Shown: one piece after another, positions 1-11,214 of the stretch | How the letters are laid out: each line of letters opens with the position of its first letter | Position numbering within the stretch: the first letter of the stretch is position 1 | Assembly: GCA_022925895.1 (NCBI GenBank) | Contig: JAKSYS010000007.1 | Location: forward strand, 1 to 64,000 | Direction: 5' to 3' | From: Fragilaria crotonensis | Taxonomy: Eukaryota > Bacillariophyta > Fragilariophyceae > Fragilariales > Fragilariaceae | Length of the DNA stretch: 64,000 nucleotides | The notes under the pieces: generated by a model | The model's database searches: none | What the model was told of the DNA's origin: nothing | The model's input: the letters and a program-made list of their open reading frames with translations, nothing else | Program-made: the position numbers and the translations under genes

Positions 1-486
1 TACATGGGTATGATTAAACTGGCTACTGTTTTGCAACGAGTACTGTACTGTATATCAGCATGTCTATGCATACGGCGGTTCGATGGCCTCCAGCAGTAGC
101 AGCTATCTATCACACGAACGTTCACCACGTGCACGCAAACTCACTACCGTAGATGATATGACGTACGACGAGCACAGTGTAAATCCGTCGTGTTGTCAAC
201 TAATCGATCACAAATACTGAAAATCATCGAACACTTATTCTGAGTCGAGTTTCGACACATGGGGTCGACAGTGGTGGATGCTGGCATTGCCTCTCTGTCA
301 TGCCTTCCAAAATGGCATTTGCTTTGACAGAAGCCTCCGTTTAACGAAAAGTCGCACTCGATGTGTAGTCCGAATCAACGAAAACATCAAACGGAAGACC
401 ATGTCCAACGTAGTCTCGAATTTGATCGCGTGCAACCTTGTGAAACGTGACATCGTAGCCGATTCATCCAATGAATGGCCTACAGA
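1..486. other. Left flank, no convincing gene
   Basis: Nothing recognisable lies here apart from the first part of a weak plus-strand reading frame that runs into the duplicated segment. GTAC-rich words (for example around 40-50) resemble those in other intergenic parts of the window. Confidence 0.5.
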
Positions 487-835
487 TGCCCCATCGTGGG
501 CACTAAGTGGTTGGGAGACGCCGCCCACATCAGATGGCAGCGATCCTCCAGACCAGGGCTCCTGCAAAACAGGAACCAACCATCAGAACAAATTCTCCGT
601 CACGAACGATTCGCCGACATGGGAATTGGTCCTTGCAAAGACGTTGCCAGATGACGGTACTTCTTCTGTCTCTCCAGAATCAGCAATCTTGGCTCCTCGC
701 GGAGGGTGCGATAATCTGTGCGACGATACACAACGGTATTCCGATACTTGTGAGTTCACCGTGTTGGGCAATGCCAAGTGGTTGATAATTCGGACTGAGG
801 ATCAGCGCTGGATCTTCGAACCATCGCTGTTGTGA
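278..835 (+). CDS. Weak plus-strand ORF at the duplication edge
   Basis: This is an unrecognised 185-residue frame. Only the part from about residue 70 onward lies in the duplicated segment. In copy B the last 44 codons (about 10956-11090) stay open with the same stop and keep GGCDNLCDDT and TEDQRWIF, but the upstream part of copy B is frame-broken. Most substitutions in the shared tail change the amino acid, so selection on this frame is doubtful. It may be an exon remnant or chance. No signal peptide or domain is visible. Confidence 0.2.
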   Translation: MLALPLCHAFQNGICFDRSLRLTKSRTRCVVRINENIKRKTMSNVVSNLIACNLVKRDIVADSSNEWPTDAPSWALSGWETPPTSDGSDPPDQGSCKTGTNHQNKFSVTNDSPTWELVLAKTLPDDGTSSVSPESAILAPRGGCDNLCDDTQRYSDTCEFTVLGNAKWLIIRTEDQRWIFEPSLL

Positions 836-921
836 CAATCCCTAAAACAGATGAAGACGTTCCAACACCAAGTAGTCAGTGCACCGGCAATGTGAATGCA
901 CGCACCTCCAACCCAAAGGTG

Positions 922-3900
922 TTACTTTTCAGCCGATTCCACAGATTCGCTACCATCATTTTCAATCACCATCTCTTCCAAATAGTCACTCTCATTTTGC
1001 TCATCTTGGTCCACACGTTTCAACAGCTGATGGTACTGTTCGGCACACGGTAGAAACTTGATGGCGTATGGACTCCTCCTTCATCAGAGACACGACAGTC
1101 CGCTGCCGATCGGCGCTCAAGAATCGCGTGCAAAAGGCAAGACATGACAAGGCATCTCCAGGCCCGAAATCGTTCCGGTACACATCGCACACTTTGGAAT
1201 CAGAATTACGCGCCTTGCGTCATCAATGACAAGGTGACGTTGGATGAACTTTGTACTTGCGGCCTGTAGTTGAGACTCAAGACGATCAGACCTGAGGACC
1301 GGGATGGCTTGGGAGAAAGAAGAACCGCCGGTGTTCAGCATAAAGATGATTCTCGGATCTGTGTAGGTTAATGCGTAGATACTGTAGGCAGAAGACTTGC
1401 GAGGAATGTCGATGTAAGGATGCTTCGGCGAGACAGGCTTGGACATGTTTCCACGAAGAACACAGTGGTAAAGTTCGGCCAATGAAAAACGTCGCCTCCG
1501 ATTTCATAACAAGAGGTACGAAAAAATGCCCAACCGACTTCTTGTAGAGGCCATTAATCGTCAGCAAAAGAGCGTGTTGGAGGAGACAGTGATAAATATT
1601 AGCAAAGATGCACAATGCTGATGGTTGTGAAAGATCCAAGCGATCGAGTTGTATTGATCGTAGTTGACTCGTCATGTCAAGAAACGCAGAGAAGGAAGCA
1701 GGGTCTGATTCGATTGTATCGAATGTTGTCGAAAGGGCGAATGCAAGCAACTTGTTGACGAAGGACTCGATTCGTTGCGTTTCAAAATCCTCCTCGTCAT
1801 CTGAGGACGCCAGCGTCTCGATATCAAAGGTCATTCGCCGCCCGTTCATCACTGACCGGTGCATTGACTTGGAACCAGAAGGTATCTTGGACCATTTTTG
1901 GTTTCCAGTTGATGCCGCTGCTTCAACAGAGTCCTGAAAGCCCTGCCAGAAGCGAGCTTTCCACATATCGTTGTCGGCATCTATGCTCTCTTGGCGGAGG
2001 CCTTTCTGAGCCATGATTCTCAAACAAAATTCATCTCTCGACTCCTCGCCAGGAAATGCCAGATAATAGCACTGCCACGCAGTTTCAATTACAACAACCG
2101 GATATCCTGGCAAGGGAGACAACTCATTCAGATCCAAGGTCGAACCAAACTAATGTCAAAGTAAGAGAGCTGCAGCGATGGAAGTTTCGACCCCGGCGTA
2201 AACAATACGACTTTCTTTTTCACACAAGCCACTCTTCTCGCCAGTGACTCTCCCAAAGACACCTAGCTACAAGCGAGGCAAACAATCGCTTCTGGTCGTC
2301 TGGGGTACAACTCCGACCTGGTAAGCGCCGCCCTGTAGAAACGACATGTCTAGCTCGGTGGTCTGGAGGAATTGAGCCTGTGCGATGGCTTCAGAGTATT
2401 TTCCCATCTGCGAAGAAGGCGCGGCGCGAAATCCGATTGAGGGCGCGGGACGTTGTTCGTAACGACTGCTCGGACGGCGACAGTAGCCCGGCGAGTGAGG
2501 TTGGGTGAGTTCTCCAAATGGCCGAATTCCTCTTCTCGAAACGCTTGACTGTGCGATTCACCGCCAAAAATTCGTTTTCCTTTCTGCGCTTGCTTGTTTT
2601 ACTCCAGGTGTGACTTTCGGCGCCTTCGGGTCTCAGGACGGCGGTTTCTTTGAATGTTGAATGGCAGTCGCTGTCCGCGAAACTGGAGCGATGATCGCCT
2701 TTCCAGCAGTAACTCCAACCTTTTCCCTTGCTTGACAACCTGCTTTCCAGTTTTGGCCGTGCTTGTGGCCACTGATCTGGCGAATTGGTCAAAATTTACT
2801 GTCTTCGCGATCTGATCCATGATTTTCCGCCCCTTGGTCCTGGGCGTTCTTTCCGCTTGATCAAAGTCAATCTCATCTTCAGTCAGCTGCTCGCCATCGT
2901 CATCAGTCATTGACGGCATGTTTTCAAGAGATTCTTGTCGTTGGGTAACTGGATCATCTGCCTCCGACGGAACTCTGCGAGGGGTGATTGACCCGTTGCA
3001 TCAAGGCTCATAAGGATCTCTCTAGGTTCAAGTCGTTCGATTACAGGGGGTCGAATTTTGTTGTTGCGCGACTCTACCCCGCTGATTCTTCGATCCCTAA
3101 CAGGTTTGGGTGATGTCCTCCACTTGGAGTTACCAAGTCCAGATCGAATGATATCAGCCAGTGTCCTTCCACTTCGAAGTCGACAGAACGAAGATGATTT
3201 CTTTCTTCCTTCCGCGTCATCGTCTTCGCTGTCTACAATAACTCTCACAACGTACACCAGCTTGCGGCGGCGTTCTGTTCGATCAAGCATCTCGATCCAT
3301 ACAGGGACATCGAGGTTACAATTCAAGGTTGTCAAACGTAAGCCATTCTGGGCTTCAACCATGTCGACATTTTCGAAAGAAAAAGAACCCTCTCTTTCAA
3401 ACTTGGGGTCGCCAACCTCGCTGACTGCCGCTGGAAGTTGAGCAAAGAGTATAGGCTTCATCCACTTGCCGCCATTCCCTTCAGTGCCGTCTCCCAAAAC
3501 GACTTCGTCGTCCTCTTCGTCCCTCCTGTTTGCAGAGTCGTACAAACCAAGCATGCGGCCGCCATACATCGCAGACTCTTGAGTCCTTACGCCTACGTGG
3601 AAACCATTCCATCGTTTGTGTTGCAAGCCGAACGTCCCTCAATTGTGATGTAGGAGCTTTGGTTCTCTTGAATAAAGTTGTCAGTATCGGGGATGTGAAC
3701 GCTGAAAAATCCGTTGTTCTTCGGTTCAGCATTAACCCATTTCAGCCACCACCCCCTATGAATCGACAAGTACTTGTACTCAGTTGAGTCACCGGCACCC
3801 TGCACGACGAGCTTCACCTTCACTGTATCTCCTGATCGTATTAGCAACGATCTATCTGTCACACTCGTTTTCTTCGATGTCGCTTTCTCCAAAACAACAA

Positions 3901-6099
3901 CTGCTGACGCGCTTTCTTGAACAACAGTGAAACCTCCACCGTTACATACGAAACCGTCGATACCCTGATCCGGAGACGAAACTTCCAAGATAACTGGATC
4001 GCCACTGCGAAGATAGAGTCCTCCTCCGAGTTCTGCAATGGTTTGCTCCTCCAAATAGGAGTCTTCATCGACTGATTCATTGTCCTCTAACAACGGATTT
4101 TGATCTCTGAAAATGGATGTCGCAGTTAGTTGACTATTGGCTTCCATCCATGCTTTGGCGGCAGCGCCAACTTCCATTTCTCGACTGTTCGAAATCTCAA
4201 GGTCAGTACAGACTTGCATGACACTTCGCAAATGCCGTTCTTGTCCAAAGGGCAACACGTAAAGGGTAAGGTGAATCGGCTGCGGACCCACCACGCTGGC
4301 TAACCCAAATGGCTTAATTCCTGGAAAGTTCAACGTTTTCCATTGGAGAAAATCAAAGTAACTGCTGTACATGGACATGGTATAGGTATCCTCCGTATTC
4401 CAATCTACAAAGCCCGTCTTGAGACGGCGCTTCAAGTGTTCTGGATCTTCCAGTAAATCTTGTCCCAGCGTCGGCGGGGTTTCACCGGGTTTGGTAACAA
4501 CAATGCGAGGGAAACCAGTTTCGACTCCAAATGCCATGTGGGGTTTCTCTTCCGTGCCTGACGACGATGACGACCCCGTGATCGAATAATCCACTGTGCC
4601 AGTACTCATTTTTTGGACAAAGGCCATGGCGACCCCCACAAAGGCACGTTGGAAGACTCCCATTTTGACAGGTTCTTCCAGTTCGCAAGCAAAGAAGACT
4701 CTGCCCTTGGGCTTTATTGGAATAAAAAAACGTAATGTAGTGGTCGAGGAAATGAACGATAACGGCAGGGTGAGCAGATGCACAAATACAAGGGAGAGTT
4801 AAATCTTGGCATTGTTGGTGTTGAGAAAGTTGCAAACAAGCGTACCTTTTCCTTCAATTTGAATTGCCATTGAAATTCAAACCTGCGTTGTTTTTGTGCA
4901 AAATAAGAGGCATAGAGTTGTTGCTGTGAATGACCCGGTGCTGGTCCCCTTGCAGCAGCGTCTTCTAATGGATGATCGACATCTGGTGTGCGTATCATTG
5001 ATAGCATTTGGCCCTTGAATAAGAAATTGTCCAAAACAAAAGTTTCTGTCGAGTTGGGAAAGAATCGCTGGCCATTCGAAGTGTTCATGATGAAGAGGTG
5101 CTCCAACGATGGATGAGGTTGGGGAAGAGAGGGATCTGGTACCAGCGCAGGCGTCTGGTTCTGACTACCACGATCGCCATCCATACCATCATCGTCATGG
5201 TCGTATTCATCAACGTCTACAAGGTGTGCACGCCGTTGGATGAGGGAAGGAGGAGAAGGGGGGATCTCCGTGGCAGATGATATTGACATTGACTCGACCA
5301 ACGCACGGTTATTGTTGTTGTTGTTGCGGAAGTGATTCCAGTATGACAGAAGCAAAATACTCCGACACGTGAGCCATGCCACGACAAGGTATTCTGCCAA
5401 GCGACGGACCACCGGAAAGGCACCTGGAGAGTGGACTCCACAAGAATATGCCAATACAAGTAATCCGATATGAATCAAGACACGCTCTATTGAGGCAATC
5501 ACATCTTTCTGGTTCGCATCCAAGGAGAGACCGAACGTATTTTTGCCAACGTTTTGTTGGCCTTCGTTCGAGTCATCATTGTCCTTGATTGGCATGCTTG
5601 TCATTGTCATTGGTTGATTCAAGCGATGATTGGTCGGATGAGAAGCTGAAGAGATACTGTAATCATTTTGGCTTTGTGGCAGCGATGTGGGATCATCGCC
5701 GTCCGAGTAACCACCTTCTCGTCGAAGACGATTGTGATGATTGTTGTTATTACCGGTGTCGATGTTGTTGCGTGAATCTCTAATTCCTTGTTCCTTTCGC
5801 ACTCGTAAACCACGACTAACAGCTCGCTTCCAATAGGGTCGACCAAGTAGAGATTTCCTTCCTTGTTGTTCCAGTTCCTGGTCTACTAGCGGTACTTCTA
5901 GGTCTCCTTCTATGGGTCGTTCCGGCTCCTGTTCTACCGGTAACACAAGTTCCGGCTCCTTATCCTGCTCCTGTTCTGGTGGAGACGCACGTAGCTGTTG
6001 CCTATTTTTCGGTATCGTTCGTGGTGATTGTGGCTGTTCTTGTTGGAGTAGTTGTCGTGTTTCATCATTGTGATGATTCGTTTTCAACGACAACGGCAT
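922..6099 (-). pseudogene. Large DUF1769-like/PH/DUF547 gene, copy A, broken
   Basis: The gene runs from an ATG at 6099 to a stop near 922. Its order is: Gln/Glu- and Asn-rich N-terminus; hydrophobic segment around VLIHIGLLVLAYSCG; an intron at 4712-4845 (GTACGC donor, AG acceptor, phase 0); a DUF1769-like block (ELEEPVKMG, VVTKPGETPP, VDWNTEDTY); a beta-rich block with LRSGD/GFVCNGGGF; a linker; a PH-like block (WREEWLGVYEKK in copy B); and DUF547 (YALTYTDPRIIFMLN, VLRGN). PH and DUF547 commonly sit on membrane-associated proteins, so a membrane role is inferred. Against copy B it has single-base losses near 1190, 2722, 2983 and 3637. Two more breaks, near 1490-1550, are shared with copy B. 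Unlike copy B it keeps an open frame across 4990-5030 and in the PH block. Confidence 0.8.
4712..4845 (-). other. Intron in copy A (134 bp)
   Basis: The donor GTACGC follows the codons for KLKEK and the acceptor AG precedes the codons for PKGRVFFA; both are phase 0. The matching intron in copy B (15014-15105) is 92 bp, so copy A carries about 42 extra bases in its 3' part. The splice signals are conserved in both copies. Confidence 0.65.
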
Positions 6100-6330
6100 G
6101 GTGAACAAGCAACGACGCTCTTTGGCGCTTGGGAAAGTGAGCGAAGGTCTTCCAGGGGTCCAGACGGGGCATACCGGAATTTGGTTACTATTTAGATATC
6201 TGTATACATGATTGATGTTTGAGCAGTTTTTGAGCAACCGGCAGAAGCATCTGTTACCGAAGTACTTTGCTACTACTCCAATATTCCACTGTACTGGAGT
6301 ATGAGGAGCTCTTGGTACTGTATACATGTT

Positions 6331-6938
6331 ATTTTCTAAGAAAAATAGAAAATTTACTGTTATTTAAACATCTGAGTAAATTTTCAGACTAAATTACGTA
6401 AATGTGACGAAATTCGGTTGTCCTTAACGCCACGACATTGATATCGGTTATTCCGATTGAAGAGGCTGGCGTGAAACGACGAACTTAAGCATAAAATGGC
6501 ATCAATTTAGGTAAATCGTGATTTTCGTATGATAGCACGTAGACCCGGTATCGATTTATTCTCCCGTATAATGATCTAAAGTAATATTTTTATATTAAAA
6601 TCGTTGATCGGCGAATCCTTGTGGGATTCCCCATCTTTCCTGCTGTTTCGACCAGTGTCGACGAACGCTGCTTCATGGCTCTATCCGCCTGTTCTGAAGC
6701 TGTTCGGTGTTGCTGAGTAGACTGTTAAGCCTTGTCTAGGTCCGCTTAAGCTTTCAGTTCAGCGGATGAAAACGAAAGGGCGAGGGCAAATCCTGCGAAT
6801 GTGGGAGTGTGTTGCAATGAAAATGTAATCGGAGTATTCTGTAAGGCGCCGCCATATATGAATGTCCCGTCTTGCTTGTCGGCGCACCCGTATCTTTTGC
6901 TTTGACATCTGAACCCCGAATAGCTAGGCGTACTCCAG
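6331..6938. other. Intergenic spacer
   Basis: This AT-rich spacer lies between copy A and the next TIR element. No reading frame or recognisable repeat stands out. Confidence 0.5.
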
Positions 6939-6941
6939 TGA

Positions 6942-8166
6942 GGGTGTGTTAGTCAGTAGTAAGCCTACCAGTAGGTTTTACTACTAAAGCAAACTTTACT
7001 TGGATAACTAACGCTCCACCTTATCCTTAGTAAGTGCAACTTACTAATGAACCTACTGACTTACTGTTGTGTTTTGTACTACTACCGGTACTACAAACAT
7101 GTAATGGTGACGTGAGAGGTTTCATTTCATCTATGTCCATTGGTTATTTATGTGAACAAATTGCTGAATCATGTAACAGATTGGATGGTGAAGATGAAAA
7201 TGTGAAAAATCAAATAGTTAGTTTAAATATATCCTGCATCAGAACTCATGGTGGGGAGGGATTGTGAAATTGCACAAACATCAATGGGTACTAGTATGCA
7301 TAAAAATGACCTAAGAGTGTCATTCCAATTAAGACACATTATCAAAGCCTATAAAGCCATTCTTTGCATCTCTAAGCCAGCCCTCAGATGTTGTTTCTAA
7401 TTAGGAATGCTGGTGCATCTAAAAGCAAGTGGGGTGGGGAGTGTCGATTGTTGCTCAAAAGATGATGGTTGCCAGGCATGTTTTATCTTAGTATGATGAA
7501 TAGAGTAAAGCCTCCTGCAAGAATGCAATGACAGTGCATATTCATGGTGGTGGGTTAAAGAATGAAGAATTTACATGGATTCTTTTCCAGCAGCAGAGGC
7601 CTTCACTGCTTGGCAGATGTATTCACAGTGTACATGCCACCAATTGCAGTACAACTTGACAGTTGGTGCCATCCCTCCTGCAGCAACAAATGACATGTCT
7701 ATGTTGGCTTACTGAAAGCTGTGGAAGGGGTTGCTGCTCAATGAATGACATGTGTACACATCACATGTAACCTCTCCACATTGCATAGCACCTTGAGAGA
7801 ATTGACATATTGGCATCATTCTTTCAGTATGGCCAGATGAATAGGAAGCCTCCAAACCTAACTGCAAAGCAGTGATGCTAAACAAACTTGACCACAAACT
7901 AGATTTGCACAAGTAGTTGGACTCCTTCTGACTCTTCAAAGAACCAAAGATTGTAAAATATACCTGTACTTGCATATGAAACAGCAATATAGAGAAAATC
8001 CAAGTTTATGACCCTATTCAAGAACAAAAATTTGTACCTGCGGCGGGCCTTACTTTAGTAGGTTATCCTACTAAACAAGTTGATTAGTTACTAACTTGTA
8101 GCTAACGTGGTCTTTATATATATCATATCTACGGATATACTGAAAATGCTAGTTACTAACACACCC
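6942..8166. mobile_element. TIR element, 1.2 kb, unclassified
   Basis: The element starts GGGTGTGTTAGT and ends with its exact complement ACTAACACACCC. The trinucleotide TGA flanks both ends (6939-6941 and 8167-8169), a possible 3-bp target duplication like that of PIF/Harbinger elements. The subterminal parts are full of AGTAA/TTACT words. The interior has only short broken frames (for example 7034-7267 plus and 7709-7987 minus), and I recognise no transposase. It is probably non-autonomous. The family assignment is inference. Confidence 0.6.
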
Positions 8167-8708
8167 TGACACAGTATATAAAGTGTACAAATATGCTTGT
8201 GATTTCTTATATCTTACTGTATATCATTCTGTAGTACATTGTACCAGCTGAATACTGTCCATGCAAACAAATATTGTTGTTTGCACTGCGTACTGCGTAC
8301 TGCGTACTGCGTACTGTACTGCGTACTGTATAGCGGCAACAATAACATTATACTGGAGAACGGACCGGACTGTACCACGGTACCAGGTAAACTGTAATTG
8401 TTGTTTGCACTGTACTGTATAGCGGCAAACATTAACATTATACTGGAGAACGGACCGGACTGTACCACGGTACCAGGGACATCCGGAACATCTCCTTATC
8501 CCTAACTATAGGTTGTTTATTGGGTTACGGGGTCGAGCTCTGGCAGTTATTTTGACGATTTGCTTCATTTGCTTAAGTTTTGTGCAGAGTATTGAAACTG
8601 GCGTACGAGCCTGCCCGCCACTGGAGTAAAAATTGATATGGAGAAGGCAACAAAAATCTCCTTATTGTTGCGACTTGGGACTTCGTAAAACTTATTGTTG
8701 AGACGTTC
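8167..8708. repeat. Tandem duplication with GCGTACT microsatellite
   Basis: Two copies of a roughly 90-bp block (about 8255-8390 and 8395-8477) share the words ttgttgtttgcactg, tatactggagaacgg and ggtaccagg. The first copy is expanded by repeated GCGTACT units at about 8286-8330. No gene is seen. Confidence 0.7.
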
Positions 8709-10114
8709 ATATTATCCGGATGAAATTTGTACTTTATTGTACTTTTGTACTTTCAAAAGTACAAAACCCGGAACTTAAACCCGGAAACCATGTACTTTTG
8801 TTTCCGGGTTTTGTACTTAAAAGTACAAAAAGACAATAACATTTTCAATAACATTGTCGATGTTAGGCGAACCCGGATTGTACTTTTTGTACTTTTTGCG
8901 AGATATGGGGTGTGCTGTGTGCTGTCGGTTTGAAGAATGAAATAGGCACTGTTATTTATCATGCGCCGGCACACTGCCCTACAATATCTACAACACAAAA
9001 AACTTTGCATCATGCCCATTTGATTTAGTGTCATTTAACCTTGTCTAATACATCTTCATTGCTTCTGTTGCCATTGTGCAATCGATGATTGTCAATTCGG
9101 TTTCGTCATCATTGCTGATGTCAGTCATTTTCATCGTTGCCGTCAAAGAATATTCAATGGATGATCATTATCATTTTAGTTTTTATTTTCGTTGTCATTC
9201 ATGGTCCTCTCGCTCATTCTGGACACAACATTGTTATGCCCTAGACTGCTTTTGATTGATTGTCATTTTGCATGATCAATTGATTGATCGACATTTTTAA
9301 AGATCAATTGATCGATAGTCGCTTTCGTTCGATCAATCAATCGATCGTTGTTTTTGTCGTCAATTTGTCTTTACCTTTGTTAATCGTTTATTTGCTTGTC
9401 TTTGTTTGCAAGGCACTGCCATGGTAGTCATTGTTGCCATCCTTGTATCAAGCATTGTTTCTTTTCAATATCCATTGTTGTTGAGTAGTATCCGTCCTCT
9501 ACACATTCAATTGATCAACATGGTGTTGCCCTTCTTCACAGGGATTGACTCCTTCTTCCTTGTTTCCAATCACTTCGTACAAAACTCAAGTACAAGTTTT
9601 GTGTGTACACTATACACTACTTCTTGCTTTCTATTTACATTCATGCATGAAGCTAAATATGTAGTTAGGATTCATTACCTAAAAAGTGTTGCCCTAAGTT
9701 TTAAATCCTTTTATACGTCTATGATTTATTGAATTGAAACTTATTTAGACTGTTATTGCTTAAGTAAGCCTCGTTTCCTTGACATGGTGTAGCTCATCTC
9801 TTGAACTTTAGCTAGGTTTGCAATCCGTCGGCGTGGAGTAAATATCCTTTACTTAGATTTTAATCAATTAAGTATTTGTAGTGTACCATTTCCGTGTAGA
9901 TTTCAACGACGTAAGTAAAACTCCTTCTGACTTAAGGGGATTTCGGATGGTGAACCCCAAAACGTCTTTCACAATGAAATTGCAAAAGTCACATTTCATA
10001 TATACTGCATCCGGTTGAGACCCATTGTACTTTGAAAGTACAATACAATGTACTTGTACTGGAGTACTTTGAAAGTACAAAGTACAAAAGTACAATTTTC
10101 ATCCGGATAATATG
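8709..10114. mobile_element. TIR element, 1.4 kb, GTACTTT-rich ends
   Basis: The left end reads CATATTATCCGGATGAAA and the right end is its inverted copy at about 10097-10114, followed inward on both sides by repeated TTGTACTTT/AAAGTACAA words that can form nested hairpins. A smaller perfect-looking hairpin with CCCGG arms lies at about 8753-8826. No target duplication is visible. The interior has no convincing protein. Around 9273-9349 it holds a cluster of GATCAATTGATC-type palindromes. Confidence 0.55.
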
Positions 10115-10747
10115 CACCTTACATAAGGAAGGATGAGGAAATTTGAGAATCTGCTTAAATCTCCTTTTTTCCTTCGTTGTACTGTACTGTAATATGGGAA
10201 CATCAAAACACCGTTACTACATTGTTGTGAAGTGTGTTACATAAAAACATTCTTGAAAAACATCTTATTTTACTATGACAAATAAGTGCTTTGTCGTTAT
10301 GGCGATATAAGGAAATATAAGGAGATTCGAGAAACTGCTTAAATCTCCTTTTTTTCCTTATGAATGAGAAGGAAGTACGTCAAATATATTTTTGAGATGA
10401 TGAAACAACTTCTCCCAGAGAAGGTGACAAGAATCGGCATGACTATCTACTATGCATAGCACCCTGAGAGCGTGCCGGTGCAAATCGGTTAGCGTGGCAC
10501 AGATGTATGATGGTAGTGCTTAAAAATATATTTGAGAAATAACGGTTAAAAAGTAGGCCACAACGAGATGAAGTGGAAATTCCGGATGTCCCAGTTAAGC
10601 TGTCCACTGGTACGAGTACGAAGGCCTTCACACGCAGTGCATTCATAGCAAAACCATTCACCGCGTGCAAGCATCCTCAACGACCACAAAGAATATCTGG
10701 TGTGTGTCATGTCAGCAGACGACAGTCAACGAATCGACCACACACGG
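10115..10747. other. Intergenic spacer with a direct repeat
   Basis: The phrase ctgcttaaatctcctttttt occurs near 10150 and again near 10333. No gene is seen. A short frame at 10573-10914 enters copy B but is broken. Confidence 0.5.
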
Positions 10748-11214
10748 ATGCCCCATCGTGGGCATTAAGTGGTTGGGAGACACCACCAACATCAGCTGGC
10801 AGCGATCCTCCAGACCTTGGCTCCTGCCAAACGGGAACGAACCATCAAAACAAATTCTCCGTCACGAACGATTCGCCGACATGGAATTGGTCCTGCAAAG
10901 ACGTTGCCAGATGACGGTACTTCTGTATGTCCAGCATCAGTAATCTTGGCTTCGCGGAGGGTGCGATAATCTGTGCGACGATACAGAACGGTATTCCGAT
11001 ACGTGTGAGTTCACCGTATCGGGCGATGCTACGTGGTTGCTTATTCAGACTGAGGATCAGCGCTGGATCTTCCAACCATCCCTGTTGTGACAGAGACTTC
11101 CAGATCCGTTTCTATGCGATGTGAAGAACAATCTCTCAAACTGATGATGACGCTCCAACACCAAGTAGTCAGTGCACCGGCAATGTGAATGCATGCACCT
11201 CCAACCCAAACGTG

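Larger units (their letters stand above)
487..6330. repeat. Segmental duplication, copy A
   Basis: This segment is repeated in the same orientation at about 10748-16800 and is nearly identical over long stretches, with small indels. Both copies begin at the shared words around gatgccccatcgtggg and end in the GTAC-rich sequence upstream of the large minus-strand gene. Compared with copy B, copy A lacks about 50 bp near 835 and has no MITE beyond its gene start. About 4.4 kb of spacer, made largely of two TIR elements, separates the copies. The duplication predates the private frame breaks in each copy. Confidence 0.95.
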
